The notes under the pieces: generated by a model
Told to the model about the DNA's origin: nothing
The model's input: the letters and a program-made list of their open reading frames with translations, nothing else
The model's database searches: none
Made by a program: the position numbers and the translations under genes
Part shown: piece after piece, positions 41,561 to 53,560 of the stretch
Layout of the letters: each line of letters starts with the position of its first letter
How positions within the stretch are numbered: position 1 is the stretch's first letter
Origin: Manduca sexta
Lineage: Eukaryota > Arthropoda > Insecta > Lepidoptera > Sphingidae
Length of the DNA: 64,000 nucleotides
Direction of reading: 5' to 3'
Assembly (NCBI RefSeq): GCF_014839805.1
Contig: NC_051130.1
Coordinates: 930,001-994,000, forward strand

Positions 41561-43974
41561 TCATTGTATCTACAGGTATTAAATACCCCTGTAATACAAC
41601 ATCCTGTAGATCGTAATGTGCACTACACTTTGTCCGCGCAGTCGGCACAAGTCATATAATTAATGTCAATACATAGAGAACAGTTTAACTTGAATGTATA
41701 TAGAGGTAGTGTTATTGCTTCCTTGTTCTCGTGGCATTGCTGTGAGACAATGCAGGATTCCATTTCTAGGTAGAGACGAAATACTGAGGTTTATAGTACG
41801 TAAGCGGGGGTCCACGAAAATTCATCTGGTTTTGATAGTAAAGACCTAAAATGTTGGCTTGACATCACCTATCAAAGTAGACAGATAATATTTTAATAAC
41901 CTCAACGATCGTTACATTTAAATCTTCTGGGGAATATGGTAGAACCTTAGCTGAAGGGAGTTTACCAGCACTGGTAAATTTTGCAAGTGGTCCATGAGAA
42001 AAAAAAATGGGTACCTCTGATCAAAACATTCACCACCTTTCGTATTTATATTAGTAAGAAGTAAAGTTGTGGCCACTACGTTCCCTGCCAGTTGGGAGCG
42101 GCAGACGACTAATCAGAGGGCGATCGCGGTTTCGGTTTCGACAATTAGGCCCAGCTCTGATTGGCTCACAGACGCTCCAGGACTTAATCCAATGACGAAG
42201 GTTTACTTCAATAGTAAGATATAATCTTGGCGTCATCTTTAATTAAAATTTGAATACGTTACCATTACACAGACCGCATTTTTTTTGTTTTATTTTCTCT
42301 TTAACAAGAGCAGGCAAAGGCTCTCAGCCAGGCAGCCTAATCCGCCATTTCTTTTCCACGTCTAGTATCTTTATTAAAATATAAAGCCTTGAGACATGTC
42401 TATATTTTATTTCAATTATAGGACCAAAGCCATCTTTTTAAATGATGGGTTATTTATTCAAATTATTTGTTTTTTTTCAGTCAGAGGTTGCTATCCTCAT
42501 AATTTTTAATTTACTAATACAAACCTCACATCGGCAAGAGATGAATGCAATCATCGGGTTTTATTAAATACAAAAAGAGTCAAATCCCACGTTTTGTTTG
42601 AATTTGACTGTTTCTATCAGAAAACTAATTATTTTGTTATGACTCCTATTTAACCGACATGCAAAATGGGAAAGCTTACTAAGATGTTTGGATGTTTGTT
42701 TATCATAATTCTGAGCCCGTTTGCAACCTCAATACGACAATATAGGTTGAATGCGACAGTTTTACTGCCTCATTCAAGCCGTTCAATCTAACTACAGTCC
42801 CAAACTACAAGTTAAAATAAATCGTTCGTAAGCACGCACACATTACTGCGAAGTAAAGTTGATGCGCCGCTTGATACCACGATATATATGCATTCACTAC
42901 AATTGCACAGGGTTGGCACTTGCATCGAGATAGGGTTGCCACTTCGAAAAGGGTTGGCATTTTTTCCGAGCATTTTTTACCCCCGAAAAATGACTCCGTC
43001 AGAAGTGCTAATTGCTGTGAAGCGACGAGATAGACTCGATTTGGTGTTAATTGTTGGACGTTAACAAGGTGTATCCAGACTCGAAACGAGGGAAATACGT
43101 CACTGTGACTACATTCTTTGTTTACGGCCGTAATGAATAAACGATCAGTAAGTTTGGATTGAACCTTATAAAAATAATAATAAGGCCTTTATTGACTACC
43201 ATTAATTTAGACACGAACGTCTATATAAACTATTTGTCCAAATTCTGAATTAAAATGGCAACCAAAACGTCATTGTTATAACCTATTGATTCACTTGCAC
43301 AACAAATAATTTTACTTATTTGATTCTTATTTTTTATTCACATCCAGGTTTACACTTGACTCGAGTTCTTATATTATGAGCGTCACTCCGTACATAACCA
43401 CACGCTGTCAATATTAAAATCATACTAAAGTCAAGCGTACGGATTGCAGTATAGTTGAGTCGAACACAATGAGTGTACGGAACGCCAGATCTAGTACGTA
43501 TTACATATATATCGATGATTAAGATTAAATCATAAAAACCACATTTCTTTCTTAAACAAAAGAGAGATGCTAAGGCTCGTTGAAATTATCATTACTAAGC
43601 GGCGCTAGTTAACGTATTCGAGTAAATTGCGCCGATTCCCTTGTATCCACGGTCTCCCTCCAATTCCTCCTCATTAACATACAAAATGATGCGGCATCGG
43701 CTTAGCGTTTTAGATTGGGTACTAATTTCATTCTGAAAAAGTCCTTTTGGGATAAAAGATTCAATGAACTTAGATAATGTGTTCATTTTTTAAATAGCTA
43801 AATTCTAAACTCCATGCCTGTGATAAGGTAAAATATAAATTAATCGGAAATGACTACTTCAATACTCTAAATACTTATAAAAAAAAACTTCAACTAGACT
43901 TCAAATGTTAATATTTTATCGTTGCGGCGAATTAATTAATTATCCCTACATATGATAAAACAATGTTCCCTGTA
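41561..43974. other. 2.4-kb stretch without recognised gene
   Basis: No open frame longer than about 65 codons has a recognisable domain, and no repeat family found elsewhere in this window matches. A 63-codon minus-strand frame at 43,595-43,786 could be a transposase scrap but cannot be supported. Confidence 0.4.
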
Positions 43975-45025
43975 GCGTCTGTTTGTTTGAACACGATAAA
44001 CTACATACAGAAACCACACAGAAGACCCAGGAATATAATCAGCCTCTGTGTCTTGTTTTTGTGGACTATGAGAAGGCCTTTGACTCCGTCGAGACATGGT
44101 CTGTTATGAACTCCCTGCAGCGGTGCCAAGTCGATTTTCGATACATCGAGGTGCTGAGAAGCTTGTATGAAGCTGCAACTATGTCCGTCCAAGTACAGAA
44201 TAGTCAAACAAGACCGATTCCATTGCATCGAAGAGTTAGACAGAGGGATGTGATATCCCCGAAACTGTTTACAAATGCATTAGAAGACGTTTTCAAGACT
44301 CTAAACTGAAACGGGCGAGGCATCAATATGAACGGCGAATACATCTCGCACTTAAGGTTTGCCAATGATATCGTAATCATGGCAGAATCGCTGCGGGAAA
44401 TTTAAGAAATGCTGCATAGCCTAAACGAAGCCTATCAAGGAATATGTCTATCTCGGGCAATTAATGCAGTTGGGTAGATACAACTTCGAAAAGAAAGCCG
44501 ACAGGAGGATTCAGTTGGGCTGGGCAGCATTTAGGAAGTTGTACCACATATTTTCGTCGGATATACCACAGAGCCTAAAGACGAAAGTGTTCAACCAGTG
44601 CGTCCTCCCCGTAATGGCGTACGGAGCCGAGACGTGGACATTGACTGTGGGGCTAATCCACAAGTTTAAAGTCTCTCAACGTGCTATTGAAAGAGCTATG
44701 CTCGGAGTCTCTCTGAAGGAGAAAATTCGGAACGAAGTGATACGTCAGAGAACCAAGGTTACCGACATAGCTCTGAAAGTTAGTAGGTTGAAGTGGCAAT
44801 GGGCTGGCCACATATGTCGCAGAATTGATAACCGCTGGAATAAGCGTGTTCTGGAGTGGAGACCGCGTCTTGGCAAACGTGGCGTGGGACGCCCTCTGGC
44901 CAGATGGCAGGACGATTTGCACAAGAAGGCCGGCAACGACTAGATGCATAAAGCAGCAGACCGGGCTCTGTGGCGTACCTTGGGAGAGGCCTATGTCCAG
45001 CAGTGGACTGCAACGGGCTGATGAT
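43975..45025 (+). mobile_element. RTE-type LINE, 5'-truncated and internally deleted
   Basis: Frame 1 (to 44,309) holds the RT start FVDYEKAFDSVE and, after a stop, LRFANDIVIMAE (the catalytic FADD has become FAND). A deletion then removes part of the RT. Frame 2 (44,464-44,943) resumes at RRIQLGWAAFRKLYHIF and runs through YGAETWTLT, WQWAGHICRRIDNRWNKR and GKRGVGRPLARWQDDL. The tail is GGGCTGATGATGATGATGAT. The copy is dead because of the Asp-to-Asn change, stops and deletion. Confidence 0.9.
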
Positions 45026-45094
45026 GATGATGATAACACGATCTACAAACACTTCGCCGTTGACTTGTTGTTGCTGGAATGATTAAACAACTAG

Positions 45095-45417
45095 CCCTCG
45101 TATTATACTATGGATAAACGTATAATACGTATCATAAAGCTTTTTAAATTATGTTATTTCTTACTATCTTACTACCATGAATCTATCAAATACAACAACA
45201 GTATGCTGACTCCCCTATTTGAGAGAGACTGTAATAATTATATTGATTGCTACGAAAAATAAACCACTTGCATTAAAAAGCATCGATCCTAACGTAGTCT
45301 TGAAAAAATTATATATTCTAGGGAAATAAACGTTGAGTTTATTTATTTACCAACGACTCCATAAAGTTATGGCAGCAGCTTCAGGCTTAAGAAAAGCTGA
45401 GGACACCTGCATACCTG
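45095..45417. repeat. Inverted copy of the receptor upstream module (distal part)
   Basis: It is the reverse complement of sequence found at about 48,500-48,730 and 55,370-55,590 (AAAGCATCGATCCT, CCAACGACTCCATAAAGTTA, ATGAATCTATCAAATACAAC). It shows that the left end of the receptor cluster is a reversed duplicate. Confidence 0.8.
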
Positions 45418-45580
45418 ACAAGTCCTCTATAGGAATTTAGAGGGTGTGTGAAGCCTATCAATCCGCACTAGGCCAGCGTGGTAGACTAAGGCCTAATCCC
45501 TCTTAGTAGTAAAGGAGGCCCGTGCCCAACAATGGGACAGTATATTATGATACAGGGCTGATATTATTATTATTACATAC
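45418..45580 (+). mobile_element. SINE-1 fragment (3' half)
   Basis: GGGTGTGTGAAGCCTATCAA, GCACTAGGCCAGCGTGG, GACTAAGGCCTAATCCCTC and the tail GGGCTGATATTATTATTATT match the copy at 17,452 from its middle to the end. Confidence 0.85.
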
Positions 45581-45889
45581 AATGTATTGGGAACCGATGC
45601 CTGCATTAAATCTACACAAATCAAATGATAGGACTTACATAATATCAGTTAATACCACTGAGCTAGGATGCGAACTAAGTGTTTAGAACAATGCAGAATA
45701 ATCCATTTATTATGCAAATTTACTTTAATCAATTGCTTAATAACGTTCGTTATCCACGATCTTTTGATAATGGTGCAAAAGTTTTTAGATCGCTCTCGTG
45801 AAAAATTTAATTATTTAGAGCAAAATACCTAAAAGGCATCTTAGGTAGGTATCAATTGAAAATATTATTGAAGCACTTTATTCTTTTGT

Positions 45890-46133
45890 CATACTTGAAT
45901 ATTTAGTTAATGTATCATACATTAGCGAACCCTAATCCGAGCGCTGCGTCGCTTCATTCATTAGCCCCGAGTGCTCTGTTACAGCGGCACTTGTGCAACA
46001 CCCCACGCGCTGTCGTCCCACAGGGGACAAGGGTTTGTGCTCCACTCCTCATATCATTGACTCGATCGACCAGCACTCGCGTCCAGGAGGACGCGACTGC
46101 AAGTATCTTCAGACACATCTCAAAGCCTCCAAC
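45890..46133 (+). promoter_or_regulatory. Conserved upstream module of a gustatory receptor copy (plus-strand copy)
   Basis: The block TAATGTATCATACATTAGCG, GAACCCTAATCCG, GAGTGCTCTGTTACAGCGGC, CACTTGTGCAACACC and CCACAGGGGACAAGGGTTTG lies just before the receptor start. It recurs on the minus strand before genes A (53,561-53,740) and B (59,258-59,460) and alone at 47,556-47,700. It probably holds promoter and 5' UTR. Confidence 0.6.
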
Positions 46134-46597
46134 ATACCAGACCAGCTAGCGTGCGACAGTAACTTTTATTTGTATATTAGATTTTTTCTCGTAGAAAAAA
46201 ATATCTGTACAAAGGCAAATTTTTTCATAAATAGGTAACCCTTCAACTCGCTTACCAATCACAGTATATACTCAGCCATAGAACTAGCTAAACAAATGGA
46301 AAACTTAAAAACGTTTTTATACTTAAACTTCGATCAAAATATTTTTTTTTCTTTATCTAAAATTTATTAAACTCTTTAAAGTTTATTTTAGTGAAGAAAA
46401 ATGAACATTGATAAAGGAACATAGATTTAAAGGCGATTTAAATATTAATTAGATACATTTGTGACTGACGGTACATATATTTCAAACGTTTAATTTTTTG
46501 TATAGACGAGCTCAACATGCGCAGTCTGCTGACTTACCTCTCCTTCATTGTCACTACCGTTATCGCAATTTTGCGTATTCAATCCTGGAATACATAA
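46134..46597 (+). pseudogene. Gustatory receptor pseudogene, plus strand
   Basis: The start codon is ATA (46,134) where genes A and B have ATG. About 19 codons (PDQLACDSNFYLYIRFF) match exon 1 of gene A, then at about 46,192 the sequence jumps to the homologue of intron 3. The last exon (46,506-46,597, after TATAG) keeps the frame and stop but has lost about 27 codons between DE and LNMRSLLTYLSFIVTTVIAI. Exons 2 and 3 and most of exon 1 are gone. It is inverted relative to the intact genes. Confidence 0.85.
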
Positions 46598-47161
46598 TCC
46601 AATTATTTTTTGCTTAAACTCCACAGTAAAGTAAAATCATTTTGTAAAACAGAATAATATTATCAATTATTTTTATAACGTATAATCGATCAAATATCGC
46701 TAAAGATAAGTTAATATTCCAAGGTCATTAAGAAAACCAGAGTGACGTGGAATTTTCGTGTTTCAATCGACATGCCAGTGAGACTGTCTGAGCCCAAATA
46801 ATAAATTCATCTCAAAGGAAACCTCCAATATGTATTCCAAGAACGATATCTCTAGTTTTGTATACGGACAATGGCGTTAACTTACTGTGGGCTAAGTAAC
46901 AAAAGCCATCTTGAAAGGTAATGTTGTTTCTATTTCTGTTACTATTTTGAGCAGTATTCTGCTGACTGCTGCGTTCTAGTTTTAAGGACGTTGCACTCAG
47001 TATAGCTATTGTAGATAAGGAAGACAGGAGGCTTTACAAAGTTCGCACGATCATGCTGGATGCAGGCCACTTTTGTCCGATCTGCCTGAAAATCGTCAGA
47101 GGCGATCTATATTTAGCAGTAGACTTCATGTATCTGATAATAAAATAAGAGACTTATAACT
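46598..47161 (+). other. Downstream flank of the receptor pseudogene
   Basis: About 46,720-47,150 is, reversed, similar to the 3' flanks of genes A and C (ATCGACATGCCAGTGAGACT compares with the 50,530 region; GGATGCAGGCCAC with the 50,110 region). No gene of its own. Confidence 0.6.
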
Positions 47162-47555
47162 GAACTAGCTTTTGCTCGCGGCTGCGCCCGCGTGAAGGAG
47201 TTTTCCGGGATAAAAGTCCACTGTATGATAAAGGTCTTTCGACATATTTTCTCGGTACTGATAGGTTCAAAATAGTTTTATCTCCATGGGGGTTGAATTT
47301 ATCAAAATCCTATTTAAGCGAACTTCTTCATCATAGTAGCTCTAATCTTTAATTTCAGTTCCATCAGTCGAAAATCTAAGAAGATTTATACAAACTTTCA
47401 TCCCCTATTTTATCCCCTTAGGGGTGGAATTTATCAAAAACCTTTCTTAGGGGATGCCGACGTCATAGTAGCTTTATGCATGCAAAGTCTCAGCCCGATC
47501 GGTTTAAAATTGACAAAGTTTCATACAAACTTTCATCCCCTATTTACTTTTGTCC
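47162..47555 (+). repeat. Dispersed repeat, family B
   Basis: It starts ACTAGCTTTTGCTCGCGGC; internal repeats read TACAAACTTTCATCCCCTAT twice (about 47,390 and 47,523). It replaces the coding part that should follow the receptor upstream module at 47,556. Confidence 0.7.
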
Positions 47556-48749
47556 CCTGTGGGACGACAGCCCGTGTGGTGTTGCACAAGTGCCTCTGTA
47601 ACAGAGCACTCGGGGCTAATGAATGAAGCGACGCAGCGCGCGGATTAGGGTTCGTTAATGTATGATACAGAAACTCAATAATTGTTCAAGTATGACAAAA
47701 GAATAAAGTTCTACAATAATAACTGTGCCTTCTGATATCGATATTGTAGTATCCCTTAGTAAAGAACTGTTCATATCAAAGAAAATTATGCTAATCCAAA
47801 GACCTACTAGCATGATATTTTTGATATCAATATTAATAGTTTACGGGTTTTTCTGTGTAAGCCGTGAAGTGAATAATGACATTGGGTATAATATTCTGTG
47901 TTGTTACATCTCTGCTCGTGTGAAGCGCAAAGATCCGATTTTAGAGTTTTTTTATACTCAGGCTATCTTTGTACCAAATTACATTAAAATCCGCCAAAAT
48001 TTTTTGCGTTTACTTCTAACAGAATATGACATACGTGGCTTTAGAAAAAAATAGTATAAAATTTTCTAATTTCTTTGTCACATCTATAAATCAGCGCACT
48101 GGCTTAATTTAGTTCCGAAATTTTTAGGAAACAAAGTTTGGTTTCAGTTTGTGATATATTGGAATATCATCAATTTGTTTATTCGCTACTATAATCAATT
48201 AATCAATTGTACCAATAATGTATGAATTAACTCCCGCATTAACATTTTTTGTTGCTACACAAAGATTAATAGATACAAATATCATTTTACAATCAGACGA
48301 AGTCACATAAGTTACCTAAGAGATGACTGCCGACGCATGTATATATAACCGTTCTGAGCTCTAAGGTTCTATTTCTGAGTTATAGTTTTGGATAAAGTGA
48401 TAATAGATTTTACAAAAGGCTTATTGCTAGCTACTATTTTGTATTTATGAATGGCAATGACAATAGACTGCGCCGTAGAGGGCCACCACGGAGTTTTTAG
48501 GCCTGAACCCGCTGCCATAACTCTATGGAGTCGTTGGTGAATAAATAAACTCGACGTTAATTTCCCAAGAATATTTAAATTTTTCAAGGCTTTACATCAG
48601 GATCGATGCTTTTCTATGCAAGTGGTTTATATTAAGCGGCAATCAATATCATAATTACAGAGTCATGAAATAGAGGATTCATGTATACTGTTGCTGTATT
48701 TGATAGATTCATGGTAGTTATCGTAATATACATTATAAGAAATACTGGT
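47556..48749 (-). other. Orphan receptor upstream module without a receptor
   Basis: 47,556-47,700 matches the sequence before genes A and B, and 47,700-48,730 matches their further upstream DNA (compare 54,190-55,600). The coding region is missing: family B repeat DNA takes its place. A 109-codon frame at 47,725 is not kept in the homologous stretch at 54,190 and is not believed. Confidence 0.7.
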
Positions 48750-49050
48750 GGTAGGTATCTCATATGTGAGAGTCCGCCTGGGTAGGTACCACCACAATGT
48801 CTATTTCTGCCGCCAAGCAACAGTGTGTAGTCAGTGTTGTGTTTCGGTTTGACGGACATTGTATCTAGTGTAACTGCTGGACATAATGAGACTTAACATC
48901 TGATGTCTCAGGATGGCGAGCGCGGTGGAATACCGAATACTTTGTAATTTAAGGTGTTCGATGGTGTCTCTACTGTTTACGGGCGGTCGTATCGCTTACC
49001 ATCAGGCGAACGGCAAGCTCGTGTCGTCATTCAGAGAAATAAAACAAAAA
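48750..49050 (+). repeat. Dispersed repeat, family A, full copy
   Basis: The most complete copy: GGTGGTAGGTATCTCATATG, GAGAGTCCGCCTGGGTAGG, TTCTGCCGCCAAGCAACAG, CTCAGGATGGCGAGCGCGG, GGGCGGTCGTATCGCTTACC and an A-rich end. Confidence 0.8.
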
Positions 49051-49343
49051 ATAAAATTTTATAAGCTTTATAATACGTATTATACGTTTATCTATAGTAT
49101 AATAAGATGGCTAGTGGTTTAATCATTCCAACAGCGAAGTGTTTGTAGATTGTGTTATATTATAAATATATTTTTATAGTTTTTACATATTTTAATTATG
49201 AATGAAACGAAATTACGTTAAACTACTTTTTTTTTACCTTCACACTTGTAATGGAAGGATGGATATATGTGAGACTTGTTCATGGTTTCAGGTTCTTTAT
49301 TAGACTGCACTCATTATACTAACTTAATACTATACATTAAAAA

Positions 49344-49672
49344 GCGGCGATAGCCTAGTTGGGTGTGGGACGGACTGCCAAGACGAATGTCCGCAGGTTC
49401 AAATCCCAAGGGCACACACCTGTGACTTTTCTAAAAAATCATGTGTGTATTCTTTGTGAATTTATCGTTCGCTTTAACGGTGAAGGAAAACATCGTGAGG
49501 AAACCTGCACATCTGATAAGTTCTCTATAGGAATTTCGAAGGTGTGTGAAGTCTACCAATCCGCACTAGGCCAGCGTGGTGGACTAAGGCCTAATCCCTC
49601 TCAGTAGTAGAGGAGGCTCGTGCTCAGCAGTGGGCAAGTATATAATACAGGGCTGATATTATTATTATTATA
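49344..49672 (+). mobile_element. tRNA-derived SINE-1, full length
   Basis: A-box-like GATAGCCTAGTTGGGTGTGG, B-box-like GGTTCAAATCC, body, and tail GGGCTGATATTATTATTATA. It includes GGTGAAGGAAAACATCGTGA, which the copy at 17,452 has partly lost. It is the better preserved of the two. Confidence 0.85.
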
Positions 49673-49734
49673 ACATGTACAACTCGTATTCTTTTAGTAG
49701 ATAGTTCATCTGAGACGTTTGTGTCTCGTAGTAG

Positions 49735-50684
49735 TAGTCTGCAGTGTCATGTGTCATGCAGCGATGAAAATAAACGACAAACATAAAGATTATTGATATT
49801 TATTTAAATCCCACACAAACACAACGCAGTGATTTAAAATTAATTATAATTAATAAGTTCACGAGATTGAATTGGAAAGCAATCATCACCATACTACTTA
49901 AGTGCTTAAAATTATATTAAGACATTATTTATTCATACGATATTCTGTATACGCAGGTATAATTTCCCAAACATTTAGTGAAATAGTTAATTTTGATCAT
50001 ATGTGCTGATCTTACTGTAACATTCGATTATAAGTCTCTTATATCATTATAAACCACCCCAGATCTGCTGCTGAATCTGCTTTAACGTCTTTGAAACTAT
50101 GAGAAGCGGCTGCATCCAACATATTCCTGCGACTTTTACCAGTCCTCTATCCACTTTATATAATGCTCAGTATTTATACTGGTTACAATGTCCTTTATAT
50201 CGGAACATAACAGTGGGAGCACAATACTGTTCAGTGACAGAATTAGAAATTACGGTATTATGAATAGTTTTTGCTGCTTAGCCGACGGTCAGTACCCTCG
50301 GCCGTAGTCAAGTTGCCTTTCTACAATCGTTAACGGTAATAGAAAACGGAAACATGTGTGAGAATGACTTATCGTATCGCTAAGTCTATCGCTACGTTAG
50401 CGCTAACGATTGTAGAAATCCACCTGTCTATAGCCCCTCGTCCGTGTACAATATTAGAAATATCGTCTTTCGATTACATTTTGAGAGTTTCTATGGACGG
50501 GATTTACTATTCAGGTTCCAGCAGTGTCACTGGCATGTCGATTGGAATTACAAAAATTCCAAGTCACGGCGGCTTTCTTAGTTACTTTGGATTTAAATAT
50601 TGTAGTTTACCTAAGGATTATATTTGGTTTATAGAATTTTAAATAATTATCTTATTAAACCGTATACAGCATAAATAAATTGGA
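49735..50684. other. 3' flank of receptor gene A (duplicated segment)
   Basis: GATTATTGATATTTATTTAA and TATAATTTCCCAAACATT recur at 56,517-56,705 and 61,350-61,545, marking the repeat unit of the cluster. No gene of its own; the 94-codon frame at 50,358 is broken in the other copies. Confidence 0.6.
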
Positions 50685-53560
50685 TTATGTAGTCCAGGTT
50701 CGTATTTGCAAAATCGCGATAACGGTAGTGACAGTAAAGGAGAAGAAAGACAACAGACTGCGCACGTTGAGCGGCACCACGCGCCACAAGCTGTACTGGA
50801 ATGGGTTGCGTTTCAGGAATAGGAACAGCTTCTGGATCTTCTCGCGGTCTCGCTCGTCTATACAAAAAATTAAACGTCTGCAATACATGAACACACAGTC
50901 ACAAAAGTAGCTGAATAAAGTAAAATTTCAAATTTTAAATTAAATATATGAGTTCTTAGCAATAATATTTTTTTCTTCACTAAAATAAACTTTTAATATA
51001 TTTTAAATAAAGTAAAAAAATATTCTGATTGAACTTAAAGTGTATAAGCGTTTTGAAGTTTTCCGTTTTTCAGCTAGTTCTATGATTCTAATGCCTTGGC
51101 AAAAATACTTTCTTTTGGTTGCAGTACCTACAGTCTAGTTGATATTTAACTTTAAACTTACAATATATATCATCCATGACGACTTACGCCGCGGGAAAAT
51201 TGTGTATTTTTGCGCAGTATTATTCTATTACCTATATAACATTTTATTGGTTTTGAGAAATAGAGACCGTGGTTACAATCTCCAGAGTACATGTAAATGT
51301 TAACGGACTGTTTTGGAAGGACTGACAAGCAGGTAAGATTCAAGTATACCCCATTTCGTGACTTACTTTTACAAGCGATGCGCCTCTCCAAAGCGATGAC
51401 CAACATCTTCTTCGTCTCCATTGACACCAGGTCTGCCAGTACAGCTGACAGGATCAGCGGCGACAAACCCACCATAACCTCTAACATGAACCAATAAAAA
51501 TCCAAATAACTAAACATCTGCAACAATATACGTTACATATGTCTTATTCCATTCTTTAGCAAACGATCAAAATATCATTAAAAGCAGAATGGTCATAAAA
51601 CCTACATTGGCTGATACCTCACTTAGATAATAATGCATAAATCCTTCTCCGAAATCTAGAAGCCACGGACCAATAGACAATTTATTTACTGTAAGCTTCA
51701 TCTTGAAGGAGGTGTCACACGTGTGGAAGTCTCTTGGTTGGTTCTTCCTTTATTCATTATTGTAGCAGTGATTTAAAGTTATTCATTCAAAACTTGACAC
51801 TTTGGACCATTCGAAAACGTAGTAAAATATATAAGAGAAAAATTTTATTCACCTGAGTAGCGCCTAACTTCATAAAGTGGAGAGTAATAATTGTCCCAAA
51901 CGTGTAATATATAGTTGAAAAAACGACAAAAACAAGAAGCTGAAACAAAATAAAATTAATGCATTATTAGTGTAGTTGTAGCACTAATGTAGATAATATA
52001 TAGTGATACATAAAATTTAGCTATTTTGGGCATGTATAATACCTTTGTCACTTTATGTGTATGGAATAATTGTGTACACCCGTGGAGGTAGATTTTTGTA
52101 GATCTGAATTATAATGATACCAACTACTGTACCAAGAATCACACAATAAAGATTTGATTTGATTGATTTGATTGTGTAACCCCTAACGGTCGCCAGACGT
52201 TAGTTGGGCTGATATTAGACTTGTTTTTGCCCGCGGCTCCACCCGCGTTATAAAGTTTTTCAGGCTAAAGTTTAAAAAGCCGTTATAAAAGTAGTAGTTT
52301 CCCGGGAGCCTATGTTCTTTCCAGGGTCTCAAACTGTCTCCATACCAAATTTCATCTTAAAACGTTGGGTAGTTTTTGAGTTTAACACGTTCAGGCACAC
52401 AGATGCAGCGGGAGAATTTTTTAGGAGGAACAATCCCGTCATACATCATTATTGCATAACTTTAACCATTATGCAGCGCACGCAACGGAAGCTCTCAAAA
52501 CTTTCCCCGTTTTTGCAACATGTTTCATTACTGCTCCGCTCCTATTGGTCATAGCGTGATGATATATAGCCTATAGCACTCCAGGAACAAAGGGCTATCC
52601 AACACAAAAAGATTTTTTCAGTTCAAACCGGTAGTTCTTAATATTAGCCATTACTGCTCCGCTCCTATTGGACATAGCGTGATGATATATAGCCTATAGC
52701 GCTCAACAAATAAAAGGCTATCCAACACAAAAAGAATTTTTCAGTTTGAACCGGTAGTTCCTGAGATTAGCGCGTTCAAACAAACAAACAAACAAACTCT
52801 TCAGCTTTATATAATAGTATAGATTAATATAGTTTGGCGCTGTGCAGTCTCCTGCAAGATGTGGACTTGCTTGGACCTCAGTAGAACAAATATGAAGTAT
52901 CTCTGTTACCTGCAGCTTCACAGTGCCGTCGATTGCCTCCAGCCCGTCCATGATCGCCTCATACATCTGTATGTACCGGCGCGGATGATGCTGGCCTAGG
53001 ATTCTGCAGTCGAAGTCGTTGCTCTGCAGCGTCTGCCGCATCAGCCTCACGCGAGTGTACACCAGAGCGAACACAAATAATAATGGTGACCTCCCAATTA
53101 TCCCAATGAACCACATAATGAAATTAATTAAAGCACAGACATATTTCGCTACATTGCTTTCTTCGTGCAATATTAGATTTTGTGTGAAATAAGAGAGCGT
53201 TAAAAGAAACATAACGCAAATATATCCAACCAGACATACGCGCATTAGTCTGTAGGTGCTCACGCTTATGTCAATGAGCGACGTCTTCTTATAGTACTGC
53301 AGTAAGTACTTATTACTCTTCAGCAAAGAAATTAACATATACAAGATGTATTCCATAGATGAGATACATGCTAAAATTTTCAAAACAATATAATCATAAA
53401 CCAAAAGATTATAACAGAAAGTGATACTTGCGCAAATAAGAGAACAGTAAAGCCTCGCCAGCCATCGCACTGGAGTGGAGGTTTGAAACTCGTGGTAAAA
53501 ACCGCAAAAAAATCTAGTATACAAATAAAAGTTAATGTCGCACGCTAGCTGGTCTGGCAT
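50685..53560 (-). CDS. Gustatory receptor A (complete, four exons)
   Basis: Exons in order: 53,560-52,910 (217 codons, donor CAG/GTAACA), 51,939-51,853 (87 bp), 51,517-51,367 (151 bp), 50,857-50,685 (173 bp, stop TAA). Splice phases are 0, 0 and 1; the product is 353 aa. Seven hydrophobic segments fit the insect gustatory receptor family: near residues 35-60, 70-90, 120-140, 155-180, 218-240, 250-275 and 325-345. The family C-terminal signature TYxxxxxQF appears as TTVIAILQI, with Tyr changed to Thr and Phe to Ile. Such receptors act as ligand-gated cation channels in taste neurons, and lepidopteran expansions are usually bitter-type. It is short for the family (often 370-450). Intron 1 carries two transposon insertions absent from gene B. 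Ligand unknown. Confidence 0.88.
51969..52173 (+). mobile_element. LINE tail insertion in intron 1 of receptor A
   Basis: 205 bases absent from gene B intron 1 at the same place (GCATTATT/GTGTAAC is continuous in B near 58,470). It ends CAATAAAGATTTGATTTG, then GATTGATTTGATT, a repeat-type 3' tail of a 5'-truncated LINE. Class uncertain. Confidence 0.75.
52211..52830 (+). repeat. Dispersed repeat, family B, in intron 1 of receptor A
   Basis: It starts near GACTTGTTTTTGCCCGCGGC and ends CAGCTTTATATAATAGTATA. Genes B and C go directly from GGGCTGAT or its equivalent to GGCGCTGTG/TGCGCTGTG, which fixes the insertion bounds. Confidence 0.8.
52526..52771. repeat. 123-bp tandem duplication in the family B copy
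   Basis: Two 123-base units (from 52,526 and 52,649) both begin CATTACTGCTCCGCTCCTAT and both include GCGTGATGATATATAGCC and GGCTATCCAACACAAAAAGA. Confidence 0.85.

Noticed and set aside
43595..43786. 63-codon minus-strand frame
   Set aside because: No motif; it could be a transposase scrap but there is no supporting context.
47725..48054. 109-codon plus-strand frame that looks partly membrane-like
   Set aside because: The homologous upstream DNA at 54,190-54,340 does not keep the frame and lacks about 200 bases of it.
51555..51710. Possible extra receptor exon (hydrophobic frame starting MKLTVNKL in A and MELTANKL in B at 58,207)
   Set aside because: Exons 2 and 3 join in phase 0 without it, it has no convincing acceptor, and it adds a hydrophobic stretch not expected between TM5 and TM6. 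RNA data could overturn this.
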